Source of the DNA: Desulfobacteraceae bacterium
GTDB taxonomy: Bacteria; Desulfobacterota; Desulfobacteria; Desulfobacterales; Desulfosalsimonadaceae
Reading direction: 5' to 3'
DNA: 64,000 nucleotides
Assembly: GCA_014237465.1 (NCBI GenBank)
Contig: JABZFM010000007.1
Coordinates: forward strand, 186,001-250,000
Shown here: one piece after another, positions 24,394 through 33,068 of the stretch
Layout: every line of letters begins with the position of its first letter
How positions within the stretch are numbered: the first letter of the stretch is position 1
Program-made: the position numbers and the translations under genes
Notes under the pieces: model-generated
The model's input: the letters and a program-made list of their open reading frames with translations, nothing else
The model's database searches: none
Told to the model about the DNA's origin: nothing

Positions 24394-25140
24394 ATGAAAA
24401 TTCTTGTTACAGCCAAGCGGGTCACTGATCCGGATATGAAAATCAAAGTCAAGGAAGATGGTTCCGGTATTGACCTGTCCAGCATGAGCTATAAAGTCAA
24501 TCCGTTTGATGAAATCGCCATTGAGGAGGCACTTCGCATAAAGGAGGACAAAGGTGGAGAAGTTATTGTTGTCGGCATCGGAAGCGACAAGGCCCAGACC
24601 GAAATCCGGTACGGGTTGTCCATGGGGGCGAATCGGGGAATTCATGTCCAGGTAGACGGGTATATGGATTCAGACGTTGTCGCACGGATTCTTAAATCCA
24701 TTGTCGAAAAGGAACAACCTGACCTGGTGTTGCTGGGAAAACAATCTGTCGATGATGACAACAATCAGGTTTCGCAGTTGCTGGCTGAATATCTGGGATG
24801 GGGACAGGCGTGCTTTGCGTCAAAAATTGATGTAAATGAAACCAAAGCGATTGTTGAGCGGGAAGTGGACGGGGGGATTGAAATAATGGAGATTGATCTT
24901 CCAGGTATTGTCAGCGCTGATCTCAGGCTCAATGAACCACGCTATCCGGCATTGCCGGCGATTATGAAAGCCAAGAAAAAGGAACTGAAAAAGATGAACC
25001 CCGAAGAACTTGGCGTGGAGATTTTGCCGAAAGTAATTATCAAAAAGATGGCCGAACCGCCCCAGCGAAAGGGTGGCCGGATATTGGAAGATGTCCCTGA
25101 ATTGATTCGTGCCTTAAAAGAAGAAGCAAAAGTGATATGA
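24394..25140 (+). CDS. etfB: Electron transfer flavoprotein beta subunit
   Basis: The 248-residue protein has the EtfB features: start KILVTAKRVTDPDMKIKVKE, nucleotide-fold DLVLLGKQSVDDDNNQVSQL, and the ETF beta signature ADLRLNEPRYPALPAIMKAK. ETF takes two electrons from acyl-CoA dehydrogenases and passes them on to a membrane quinone reductase or a bifurcating complex. etfA follows after 86 bases. Arginine codons are mostly CGN here, whereas the flanking AOR and ligase genes prefer AGA/AGG, so the etf pair probably has another origin or was inserted into the cluster. The acyl-CoA dehydrogenase at 20067 is the likely donor. Confidence 0.95.
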   Translation: MKILVTAKRVTDPDMKIKVKEDGSGIDLSSMSYKVNPFDEIAIEEALRIKEDKGGEVIVVGIGSDKAQTEIRYGLSMGANRGIHVQVDGYMDSDVVARILKSIVEKEQPDLVLLGKQSVDDDNNQVSQLLAEYLGWGQACFASKIDVNETKAIVEREVDGGIEIMEIDLPGIVSADLRLNEPRYPALPAIMKAKKKELKKMNPEELGVEILPKVIIKKMAEPPQRKGGRILEDVPELIRALKEEAKVI

Positions 25141-25226
25141 TGCAAAATCAGGTTAAAGGCTGAAGGTAGAAGGCTTTTTTGGAGAAAGCCTGAAACCATT
25201 AAAAGTGATTTATTAAGGAGAACGAT

Positions 25227-26186
25227 ATGTCCAGCGTTCTTTTAGTTGTCGAACATAATAAACAGAAATTGAAAATGGCCACGCTCAAGGCTCTGACGTT
25301 TGGCCGTCAGGCCGCTGAAAAGCTTAACACCCAGTTAGACCTCCTTGTTATAGGTCATGAGGTGGAGGCGGTTGCTAAGCAATTACAATCTTATGGTGTG
25401 AATACAATCTATCTTGTTGAGGATTCGGCATATAAAAATTATACCGCTGAAACCTGGGGCCATGTGACCGCTGAAGTCGCAAAACAAAGTGATGCAGTGC
25501 TCATCGGAATGAATACCGGAACAACCGGAAGAGATCTTATGCCGCGGGTCGCAGCCAAGCTCAACGCCGGAATGGTTACTGATTTGATTGATTTTGACGG
25601 GGACCTGTTTGTGCGTGAGATGTGGGCAGGTAACGTAAGGGCCTTTATCGAAGTCACCACACCGATTACCGTAGTATCTATTCAGGGGACGGCATTTGGT
25701 GCAGCAGAGCCTGGCGGCAACGAAAGTTCTATCACCCGGCTTGAGATACCTGTGCCAAAGACAAAAACACGATTTTTGAAAATTCGGGAGAGTAAAAGCG
25801 ATCGGCCGGACCCGACAGAGGCCAGGGTGGTGGTATCCGGTGGCAGAGGGATGAAATCCTCGGAAAATTTTAAACTCATTGAATCGTTAGCTGACCTTTT
25901 CGACGGTGCTGTGGGTGCCAGCCGGGCCGCTGTAGACTCGGGCTGGATATCCAATGACCTTCAGGTGGGCCAGACCGGTAAAACAGTGGCCCCTGATCTT
26001 TATATTGCCGCAGGTATTTCCGGTGCCATCCAGCATCTGGCCGGCATGAAAAACAGCAAAGTGATTGTAGCGATCAACAAGGACGAAGAGGCGCCGATTT
26101 TTGAAGTGGCAGATTTTGGTCTTGTTGCGGACCTTTTCAAGGTTGTGCCGGAACTCACGGAAGCGCTTAAAAAGGAACTGGTTTGA
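25227..26186 (+). CDS. etfA: Electron transfer flavoprotein alpha subunit
   Basis: The 319-residue product contains the N-terminal half-fold common to ETF subunits and the C-terminal FAD domain with [34 protein letters not shown] and [20 protein letters not shown], followed by [19 protein letters not shown]. These are the EtfA signatures for binding FAD. It pairs with EtfB. AAGGAG lies before the ATG. Downstream, only 29 bases away, a truncated ferredoxin frame begins. Codon use matches etfB. Confidence 0.95.
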   Translation: MSSVLLVVEHNKQKLKMATLKALTFGRQAAEKLNTQLDLLVIGHEVEAVAKQLQSYGVNTIYLVEDSAYKNYTAETWGHVTAEVAKQSDAVLIGMNTGTTGRDLMPRVAAKLNAGMVTDLIDFDGDLFVREMWAGNVRAFIEVTTPITVVSIQGTAFGAAEPGGNESSITRLEIPVPKTKTRFLKIRESKSDRPDPTEARVVVSGGRGMKSSENFKLIESLADLFDGAVGASRAAVDSGWISNDLQVGQTGKTVAPDLYIAAGISGAIQHLAGMKNSKVIVAINKDEEAPIFEVADFGLVADLFKVVPELTEALKKELV

Positions 26187-26215
26187 TTTGATAGTATATT
26201 GCAGGAGAACATTAA

Positions 26216-26374
26216 ATGTCTTCCATTACAATCAACGAATCATTATGCATCAAAGACGGACTCTGTTCCATCATATGCCCCATGCAGATCATTACACCGC
26301 CAAAAGGTGAAATTCCGCCGGAACCCAAACCGGAATTTTTAAAAAGGAATTCTCCTGAAATCTTGTGTCGGTAG
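26216..26374 (+). pseudogene. Truncated ferredoxin (start of a ferredoxin or ferredoxin-nitroreductase protein)
   Basis: An ATG at 26216 with GCAGGAGAACATTAA upstream opens a 52-codon frame, [20 protein letters not shown] then CPMQII, the first 4Fe-4S cluster half of ferredoxins and ferredoxin-nitroreductases that begin this way. The protein ends at TAG 26372 after PEFLKRNSPEILCR, before the second cysteine motif. It lies between etfA and the ligase gene and shares the CGN codon style of etfBA, so a longer gene was probably cut when the segments were joined. A functional single-cluster protein is not excluded. Confidence 0.65.
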
Positions 26375-26434
26375 TTATCTGGAGCATGCAACGCAAAGGA
26401 ACGTTTCTTCACGAAAATATAAGGAGGTAGGATA

Positions 26435-28102
26435 ATGCTTTCTGCCACTGACAAGCCCTGGCTTAAAAGCTATAAGCTGGGGCCATTTAAGCTTGAGCAG
26501 ACAAAGGAACCCTATGAGAAGATTACTGTTCATAGCCTTCTGGATTCTACAGCAGATAATTATTCCAGAAAAACAGCCTGTTATTATTTAGGGAATGAAA
26601 TAAAATATAAAGACTTGAAAATCTTTGCGGATAAGCTGGCAGCTGCTCTTGCGGATCTGGGTGTTAAGAAAGGCGATAAGGTAGCAACAATCCTTCCGAC
26701 CTGCCCGCAGTTTATAATAAGCGATTTCGGGATACTAAAGGCTGGGGCAGCGCATGTTCCATGCAGTGTTTTGCACAAGGCGGATGATCTGATATATGAG
26801 ATCGGCGAATCAGGGGCTGAGATTGTGATTTGCTTGGATAGCTCTCTCGAGCTTGTTGAGTCGATAAAGGATAAGACAAAACTCAAGACAATAATTATTA
26901 CCTCTCTTATGGATTATTCATTGGAGAAGCCTGAATTAAAGCAGATAGCAGGCACATATCAGTTTCTTGACTTAATAGAAAAATACGAGCCCAAGCCTCC
27001 TGATATTGAGATCGACCCGATGGAGGATCTGGCAATTCTTGTTTTCACGGGGGGGGCAACAGGATTACCGAAGGGTGTAATGCTAACTCATTACAACCGG
27101 GTGGTAAATGTAACACAACTTTCATGGGGGTTTGAGCCCTTGGAGTCAGGAATCAGAGGGAAAGCCTCCATAGCCATGCCTATTTCCCTCTTCCATCAGT
27201 ATGGTCACTGCATGATGCACTTTGCAATCAATTGGGGACTCAAGATGTATCTGATTCCGGATCCGAGGGATACGGATATGCTCATACAACTGTTAACTAA
27301 ATATCGTCCTTTCCTATGTACCTGTGTGCCTACTCAATACACAAAGCTGATTTCGAAAGGAGTGAAAAGGACACAGACGGTGTTTATGTCTACTGCATCC
27401 GCTCTTGCTCCTGAGACTGCTCAGAAATTCAAGAAACAGAGCGGCGTGCCTATAACTGAGGCTTATGGTTTAACCGAAACAGGCGGGGGTACACATCTCA
27501 ATCTTTCAGCTTTTTCTAAGATGACCGGATTTGTATTGGCGGAAAAGCTCGGTTCGATAGGGGTACCGATGCCGGATACGGAAGTAAAGATTATTGGCCT
27601 TGGGACTGACGAGGAGGCTCTTCCGGGAGAAGAAGGGGAACTGTATGTTCGCGGCCCGCAGATTATGAAGGGTTACTGGCCCGAAACCAGCAGAGGATTG
27701 GTAGATGGATGGCTTCCAACCGGTGATGTCGTAAAAATGGATGATGAAGGATATTTTTACATAACAGACCGGGTCAAAGACATGGCAAATATCTCCGGGT
27801 ATAAGGTATATACAAGGCTGATCGATGATATTCTCTATGAGCATCCAGCGGTTGCAGATGCAGCGGCAATTGGACTTCCAGATCCAGAGCGTCCCGGAAG
27901 TGAGAGGATAAAGGCATTTATAATACTGAAAGAGGGAGAGAAGATAACCGCCGATGACATAATCAGCCATTGCAAGGAGAAGCTCCCTCCCTATGCCGTT
28001 CCGAAGTTCGTTGAATTCAGGAAAGAACTGCCTCTCACGGTCACGGAGAAGCTTTTTAAGAGGCAGTTAAGGGAGGAAGAGATAGCTAAAAATGAAGTCT
28101 AA
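26435..28102 (+). CDS. AMP-forming acyl-CoA ligase
   Basis: The 555-residue protein has the adenylate-forming order: P-loop LVFTGGATGLPKGVMLTH (with FTGGATG instead of the usual YTSGTTG), ITEAYGLTETGG, GWLPTGDVVKMDDEGYFYIT and DRVKDMANISGYKVY, ending PLTVTEKLFKRQLRE, which holds the late catalytic Lys. It activates a carboxylic acid with ATP to acyl-AMP and then acyl-CoA. AGGAGG precedes the ATG. It sits between etfBA and the third SCP2-like gene and would feed the BcrBC-like reductase downstream. Whether the substrate is aromatic, alicyclic or fatty is open; the overall look is nearer to fatty-acyl than to benzoate ligases. Confidence 0.92.
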   Translation: MLSATDKPWLKSYKLGPFKLEQTKEPYEKITVHSLLDSTADNYSRKTACYYLGNEIKYKDLKIFADKLAAALADLGVKKGDKVATILPTCPQFIISDFGILKAGAAHVPCSVLHKADDLIYEIGESGAEIVICLDSSLELVESIKDKTKLKTIIITSLMDYSLEKPELKQIAGTYQFLDLIEKYEPKPPDIEIDPMEDLAILVFTGGATGLPKGVMLTHYNRVVNVTQLSWGFEPLESGIRGKASIAMPISLFHQYGHCMMHFAINWGLKMYLIPDPRDTDMLIQLLTKYRPFLCTCVPTQYTKLISKGVKRTQTVFMSTASALAPETAQKFKKQSGVPITEAYGLTETGGGTHLNLSAFSKMTGFVLAEKLGSIGVPMPDTEVKIIGLGTDEEALPGEEGELYVRGPQIMKGYWPETSRGLVDGWLPTGDVVKMDDEGYFYITDRVKDMANISGYKVYTRLIDDILYEHPAVADAAAIGLPDPERPGSERIKAFIILKEGEKITADDIISHCKEKLPPYAVPKFVEFRKELPLTVTEKLFKRQLREEEIAKNEV

Positions 28103-28205
28103 TAATTTAATAGTGGTTTTTCCAATATCATACCTGGCATGACTTCAAATGTAAATAATAAATTTGGTTAATACAGTGCGAGGAAAATAACGAAAGGAGA
28201 AAAAA

Positions 28206-28694
28206 ATGAAATGCGAATTTCCGAGTCCAGAGTGGGTAGCAGCTTATGAAAAAGCGACCATGGAAGACGATGTGCTCAAGGGGTTATTAAAAAAATGGGA
28301 TGCTACTGTTTGTACTTACTTTCTAGCTTACCCGAAGATCGGGATGGATGAAGACGTAAGCGTACTTCTTGATTTAAGGGGCGGTGTCGCAAGATCGGCC
28401 AAGCTTGTTCCTATAGAGGAGGGCCGGGATGCGGATTTTGTCTTTTCTGGGATATATGACAAATGGAAACTGGTAATAAGGGAGGAGCTTGATCCTGTGA
28501 GGGCTGCAATCTCGGGCCAGCTAAAGCTGACGGGTTCTTTGCCGACCATTGTGAGAAACATTAAGTTAATCAAGAGACTGGTGAAATGCACCAGTCTTTT
28601 TGATAGTGTTTTTCCAGATGAGTATGATGACCCATCCAAACTTGATGAGTATAAAGCCTACATCAAAAAATTTAGGTCTGAATTAAAAGTATAG
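28206..28694 (+). CDS. SCP2-like domain protein (third of three)
   Basis: The 162-residue protein aligns by eye with the first copy at 21310: both begin with P-S-x-E-W-x-x-A, keep a YDKWKLVIREELDPVRAAIS segment and then GQLKLTGSLPTIVRNIKLIK, matching GKLKLKGDMTKVVRNAMFLR of the first copy. It has an acidic C-terminal addition (DEYDDPSKLDEYKAYIKKF). An AAAGGAG site lies before the ATG. It precedes the reductase genes by about 125 bases and a 16-bp palindrome. An acyl-CoA or lipid binding role fits SCP2 proteins; the partner is not known. Confidence 0.75.
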   Translation: MKCEFPSPEWVAAYEKATMEDDVLKGLLKKWDATVCTYFLAYPKIGMDEDVSVLLDLRGGVARSAKLVPIEEGRDADFVFSGIYDKWKLVIREELDPVRAAISGQLKLTGSLPTIVRNIKLIKRLVKCTSLFDSVFPDEYDDPSKLDEYKAYIKKFRSELKV

Positions 28695-28706
28695 TAAAAA
28701 GTGTAT

Positions 28707-28730
28707 ACCCACTCACACGTGTGAGTAGGT
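28707..28730. promoter_or_regulatory. Perfect palindrome ahead of the reductase genes
   Basis: ACTCACACGTGTGAGT (28711-28726) is a perfect 16-bp palindrome, extended outward by ACC and GGT with one mismatch between. It follows the third SCP2-like gene by 16 bases and lies about 90 bases before the next gene. No T-run follows, so a protein binding site is more likely than a terminator. Confidence 0.45.
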
Positions 28731-28819
28731 GATCCCTGCCAATTAGTAAGTTGATGGAATTTTTGCTCCAAGGGATATGGGCAAATTTAAAATAAAGACA
28801 TTCTTAGCAACGGAGGGGT

Positions 28820-29971
28820 ATGATGAGTGTACAAAAAGGAGCATTGAAGGAGTTATTGGAGATTCCTGATCGGAGGGATAATCCTTATGTTAAGAAATGG
28901 CATACCGATGGGAAATACGTGATCGGCTACATGTGTAACTACGTACCTGAGGAGATTATCTGGGCTACTGGAATGCTGCCATACCGATTAGAAGCAAGGG
29001 ACTGCGCTCAAACAGACGAAGCGGACGTGTGGATGCATCGCTTTAATTGTAGCTATACCCGTTCTATTCTTCAGTTAGGTCTTACTGGGGAATATGATTT
29101 TCTTGATGGTATTTGCTTTCTGAATGGGTGTGACCAGATGCGCCGCACGTATGAACTCTTGGCATCCAAGGCAGCTAAGAAGCCAATGTGGCAAGGCATG
29201 ATAGCCATCCCACACTACCTTGGTGATAATGCGTTTAAATGGTACAAGGAAGAGCTTTACAATATTAAGGAAGATCTGAGAAGTTATTTCGGAGCCAAGA
29301 AGGTAACCGATGAAGAACTGTGGGATGCAATAATACTTTATAACAAGAGCAGAAAGCTTATAGGGAAACTTTACGACCTGAGGAAGGAAGAAAATCCTCG
29401 CATTTCTGGCGCAGACGCATTCAAACTCACTTTAGCAGCCTTTTATATGGATAGGAACATATATAATAAATTACTGGAGGAAGCATTAGGTGAGATCGAG
29501 AAAAGGGAACCAGTTTCTGGATACAGGGCGAGAATCATGATAGGAGGTTCTGCCCTTGACGACCCTTCCTTTATTGAGCTTATCGAAGGTAGAGGAGGCC
29601 TGGTAGTAACAGACACAATGTGTTTTGGCACCAGATTCTTCTTCGATCTTGTCGAGGAAAAAGATGGTGACCCCATGGAGGCCCTGGCGAAACGGTACTT
29701 TTATCATAATCCGTGTCCACGTATGGTCAAGGAATATGGCAGAAGAATGGAGTTTACTGAAGATCTCGCAAGAGGAGCCAAGGTTGACGGTGTTATCTTG
29801 GAAAGGATGTCCTTTTGTGATCTTCATGGAGTAGATTCTCCCACAATAGCAAAAGATCTGGAGACCATGGGTATTCCAGCCATGGTACTGGAAAAGGAAT
29901 ACTATATGCTCCCTGATGTCGGGAGATTTCAGACAAGGGTTGAAGCATTTATTGAAAGAATAGAAGGCTAA
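28820..29971 (+). CDS. BcrC/HgdB-like subunit of an ATP-dependent aryl-CoA reductase or 2-hydroxyacyl-CoA dehydratase
   Basis: The 383-residue protein has the cysteine contexts expected for cluster binding: HRFNCSYTRSILQ, CFLNGCDQMRRTYE and RMSFCDLHGVD. The VIGYMCNYVPEEIIWATGML start is typical of benzoyl-CoA reductase C subunits and HgdB relatives, and the length is that of BcrC/BadD/BzdN. GGAGGGG precedes ATGATG; the second ATG (28823) is better spaced. Gene order here (this gene, a larger B-like subunit, then two ATPases) equals the bcrCBAD / bzdNOPQ order of class I benzoyl-CoA reductases. It would hold the site where electrons from the activator reach the substrate. Whether it reduces an aromatic ring or dehydrates a hydroxyacyl-CoA is undecided. 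Confidence 0.88.
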   Translation: MMSVQKGALKELLEIPDRRDNPYVKKWHTDGKYVIGYMCNYVPEEIIWATGMLPYRLEARDCAQTDEADVWMHRFNCSYTRSILQLGLTGEYDFLDGICFLNGCDQMRRTYELLASKAAKKPMWQGMIAIPHYLGDNAFKWYKEELYNIKEDLRSYFGAKKVTDEELWDAIILYNKSRKLIGKLYDLRKEENPRISGADAFKLTLAAFYMDRNIYNKLLEEALGEIEKREPVSGYRARIMIGGSALDDPSFIELIEGRGGLVVTDTMCFGTRFFFDLVEEKDGDPMEALAKRYFYHNPCPRMVKEYGRRMEFTEDLARGAKVDGVILERMSFCDLHGVDSPTIAKDLETMGIPAMVLEKEYYMLPDVGRFQTRVEAFIERIEG

Positions 29972-29993
29972 GGGCAGAAAGGGGGCAAAAGAA

Positions 29994-31463
29994 ATGAAAG
30001 AGGAAGAAAAATTAAAGGTACCGGGATATGAATATTTCAAAGAAGCAAGTACTGCGTCTCAAGCAGCCTGCTTCGTCTTAGGCTTTGACGAAGTTGATTG
30101 TTTAGATGATATTGGAGGACAACAGTTCCTTGTGGATGAAGTACTCCCTAAAGAGTATGCGAAACCGTTTAGTCATATAAACCTTTATACGGTTGATAGT
30201 CTTCTCCGTCCCGTGAACAAAGAACTGGGAATGGTGGTGGCTGAAGTTCTCAGGGATTGGAACATGCTTGCGGCTGAGTCTTTTGTGGAAAGAGCGGAGA
30301 GAGGAAAGAAGATATGCTATAACTATTTTACCCAGAGTCCGGAGGTAATACTTGCTCTGGATATGGTCCCTATGTGCGTGGAAGTTATCGGTGCCATAGA
30401 TGCGCTGCTTTATGATGCTGATACCTGTTCAGCTTCCGTCGATAGATTCGAAGCTGAGGGATACCCAGACTTCCTGTGTTCGGGCCAGAAAGTTGCGCTG
30501 GGCATGCATCTTCTTGGAAAAGTACCCTGCCCGGATGCATTTCTTAAGCAACCGTCTATATGTGACCCCAGTAACGCGCAGTATGATTGGTGGGCGGAAA
30601 AGTGCAAAGTTCCCCATATACTTTTTGAAGCCCCTTACTACGCAAATGAGCGGGCATTTAGATTTTTTTTAAGTGAATATAAAAGGCATATAAAGGAACT
30701 GGAGGAACTATCAGGAAACAAACTCGATGAAGGTAAGCTTAGAGAGTATGTGAAACTTGGGAATGAGGCACTTAGCTATCATTTGAAGACTCAGGTTCTA
30801 AAGGCAGCTGTTCCCTGTCCTGATACGGGATGGCATGCCATCATAGATTCGGCTGCGTTGACAATGTTGGGACAGCCCTATGCTTTAGATTTTTTTAAAG
30901 CGAACTATGAAATTGTAAAGGGTAGAGTAGACAGGGGGGAAGGTGTAATCCCTGAAGGAAAAGAGGAGCTAAGGTGTTACTGGGGGTGGGGATTCAATGG
31001 TTATGACCTGCACTTTATGGACTGGCTTGAGGATGAGTATGGTGCAACATGGACCGGATGTTCTCTCAGCTATATACCCAAATTCGTTGGGCTTGTAGAT
31101 ACGACGAATATGGATACCATGATCGAGAGCCTGGCATGGAGGATGTTCAACTGGCCCATGTCAAGACAGGGCATGAGTTTCTCTGAACTGTGGGTAAATG
31201 ACACGCTTAGCGCAGCCAGGGAATTGAAGGCGGACTGTTTAATGATGGGGACGCACAGGTCATGCAGACATTTTTGGGCACTTAATAAAATATTAAGCGA
31301 TCGGGTCACAGATGAATTAGATATCCCCAGCCTTAGATTCGAATTTGATCTATTTGAACACAGGTTTACTCCTGACTCCGAACTTAAGAAGATCACCGGC
31401 GATTTCTTATCTTCATTGAACTATAGCAAGTTACACAAGAAGAGGGAGGCGAGATACAAATGA
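29994..31463 (+). CDS. BcrB-like subunit of an ATP-dependent aryl-CoA reductase or dehydratase
   Basis: The 489-residue product has superfamily features: an N-terminal extension of about 100 residues, KKICYNYFTQSPEVILALDM, DFLCSGQKVALGMHLLGKVP, the HILFEAPYYANE block, and a late MGTHRSCRHFWALNKIL cysteine. It is somewhat longer than BcrB/BzdO (about 430-450). It forms the heterodimer partner of the 28820 product, 22 bases upstream, and overlaps the first activator gene by ATGA. Together with two activators this is a four-subunit set. The pair at 2176-4583 is a second, more distant version of the same superfamily. Confidence 0.87.
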   Translation: MKEEEKLKVPGYEYFKEASTASQAACFVLGFDEVDCLDDIGGQQFLVDEVLPKEYAKPFSHINLYTVDSLLRPVNKELGMVVAEVLRDWNMLAAESFVERAERGKKICYNYFTQSPEVILALDMVPMCVEVIGAIDALLYDADTCSASVDRFEAEGYPDFLCSGQKVALGMHLLGKVPCPDAFLKQPSICDPSNAQYDWWAEKCKVPHILFEAPYYANERAFRFFLSEYKRHIKELEELSGNKLDEGKLREYVKLGNEALSYHLKTQVLKAAVPCPDTGWHAIIDSAALTMLGQPYALDFFKANYEIVKGRVDRGEGVIPEGKEELRCYWGWGFNGYDLHFMDWLEDEYGATWTGCSLSYIPKFVGLVDTTNMDTMIESLAWRMFNWPMSRQGMSFSELWVNDTLSAARELKADCLMMGTHRSCRHFWALNKILSDRVTDELDIPSLRFEFDLFEHRFTPDSELKKITGDFLSSLNYSKLHKKREARYK

Positions 31464-32263
31464 CGGGCATAGGATGTGACAGCGGAGCATTAGAAACAAA
31501 GGTTGTTGTTCTCAAAGATGAGACAGTAGTAGCGTATGATATTACTCCCACTGAAAGCAGGCCTGCTGAGGCAGCTCAGAGGCTTACGGAAAAATTACTT
31601 TCTGATCTGAGAATCCCCCTTGATGAGATTGAGTACTATGCAAGCACGGGATGGGGGGGGAAGTTTGTGCCGTTTGATCATAGTGATGAGAATCCGGCGC
31701 TTAGCATCTCCAGAGGAGTGTACTGGGTAGTTCCAACGGCAAAGACCATTGTTGATGCAGGTGGTGTAAGCGTTATGGCAGTCAGGCTCAGTGAAGAAGG
31801 TACACCTTTAGAGTACAGGATAAATGACAAATGTGCTTCGGGATCAGGGAGGTTTGTAGAGATTGTCGCCGAGGCTCTTGAGCTGAAGATCGATGAAGTT
31901 GGTGATTTGTCGTTATCTGTACCTGTCAAGGAAAGAGTGAACATCACCAATCAATGTGCTGTATTCGGGGAAAGCGAGGTGATTGGTTACGTGAATAGAG
32001 GCATAGCAGCCAGTCGTATTATGGCAGGGGTATGCTACTCTGTAGGCACTGGTTTTTCGACTATAGCGAAAAGGCTTGGTATTAAGAAGGATTGTGTGTT
32101 GATAGGTGGTGTGGCAAAGAATAAAGCTGTGGTCAGTGCGTTCGAGGAAAACACCGGCATACAACTCACAGCACCTGGTGAATTCGATCCTCAGATTATA
32201 GGTGCTGTGGGAGCAGCGCTATGCGCCCGTGACAGGAAAGAGGAGAGCTATAATGATGGATAA
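31460..32263 (+). CDS. Activator ATPase 1 (ASKHA family, HgdC/BcrA-D-like)
   Basis: The 267-residue protein is a complete ASKHA-type activator: GIGCDSGALETKVVVL (phosphate 1), TGWGGKFVPF, VDAGGVSVMAVRL (phosphate 2), YRINDKCASGSGRFVE and ITNQCAVFGESEVI, whose two cysteines bind the [4Fe-4S] cluster bridging an activator dimer, then VLIGGVAKNKAVV (adenosine). Such proteins hydrolyse ATP to push a ferredoxin electron into the catalytic heterodimer. VDAGG has lost the Q/D of the usual DIGGQD, unlike the second activator. Its ATG overlaps the stop of the BcrB-like gene. The two different activators suggest a heterodimer as in class I benzoyl-CoA reductases. Confidence 0.9.
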   Translation: MTGIGCDSGALETKVVVLKDETVVAYDITPTESRPAEAAQRLTEKLLSDLRIPLDEIEYYASTGWGGKFVPFDHSDENPALSISRGVYWVVPTAKTIVDAGGVSVMAVRLSEEGTPLEYRINDKCASGSGRFVEIVAEALELKIDEVGDLSLSVPVKERVNITNQCAVFGESEVIGYVNRGIAASRIMAGVCYSVGTGFSTIAKRLGIKKDCVLIGGVAKNKAVVSAFEENTGIQLTAPGEFDPQIIGAVGAALCARDRKEESYNDG

Positions 32264-33068
32264 TTCGATGATTGTTGCCGGGGTTGACGTGGGATCACTA
32301 AGTGGTGAAGCTGTTATTATGAGTAATGGCAATATACTTTCACAGGAGATTATCAGGGTAAGACCCCTTCCTGAACAGACGGCAAATGATGTAACGATAA
32401 AAGCGCTTGAGAGTGCCAAGTTATCCCTTGATGACATTGATTATTGTGTGAGCACGGGATATGGAAGGGAGATGATTCCTTTTGCTAATGGAAGTATTTC
32501 GGAGATATCTTGTCATGGCAAGGGGGCTTTCTGGGCGACTCCAAGCGTGAGGACGGTAATTGATATAGGGGGTCAGGATTGCAAGGTGATCAGGGTAGAT
32601 GATAAGGGAAACCTCTTGAATTTCATGATGAATGATAAATGTGCTGCGGGAACGGGGAGATTTTTGGAGGTGATGGCAAAGACCTTAGGTGTAGAACTTC
32701 GGGAGTTAGGGCCTCTCGCGCTCGAGTCGAAGGCTCCGACTGGCATCACCAGCATATGCAGCATAATATGTCAGTTTGAAGTAATGATGCTGCTCAATGA
32801 GGGAAAAGATCGACCTGATATAGCAGCGGGTATCAGTAAGGCTATGGCACGTCGAGTGATGCGGTTGGTAAAGGGTGTAGGGAAAAAGAGCGATGTGGCG
32901 CTTACAGGAGGGGTAGCCAAGAATCCTGCAGTGGTGAAAAGCCTGCAAGAATTTTTAGAAATGGAGATAGTTAAGTTAGATATTGATCCACAGATCGTAG
33001 GAGCCCTTGGTGCAGCCCTTGTTGCCACGGAAAGGCTCAAGAAAAAACTCCAGAAGGAGACTATATGA
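32253..33068 (+). CDS. Activator ATPase 2 (ASKHA family, HgdC/BcrA-D-like)
   Basis: Starting at ATG 32253 behind AGAGGAGAG (271 residues), the protein has VAGVDVGSLSGEAVIM, STGYGREMIPFA, VIDIGGQDCKVIRVD, MMNDKCAAGTGRFLEVMA and DVALTGGVAKNPAVVKSL, the standard activator motifs. The second cluster Cys lies in SICSIICQFEVM, where the normal context is C-x-V-F-A-E-S-E-V; the acidic E is replaced and an extra Cys follows. It overlaps the end of activator 1 and ends with ATGA over the next gene. It is diverged from activator 1, consistent with non-identical ATPase subunits (as BcrA and BcrD). Confidence 0.9.
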   Translation: MMDNSMIVAGVDVGSLSGEAVIMSNGNILSQEIIRVRPLPEQTANDVTIKALESAKLSLDDIDYCVSTGYGREMIPFANGSISEISCHGKGAFWATPSVRTVIDIGGQDCKVIRVDDKGNLLNFMMNDKCAAGTGRFLEVMAKTLGVELRELGPLALESKAPTGITSICSIICQFEVMMLLNEGKDRPDIAAGISKAMARRVMRLVKGVGKKSDVALTGGVAKNPAVVKSLQEFLEMEIVKLDIDPQIVGALGAALVATERLKKKLQKETI

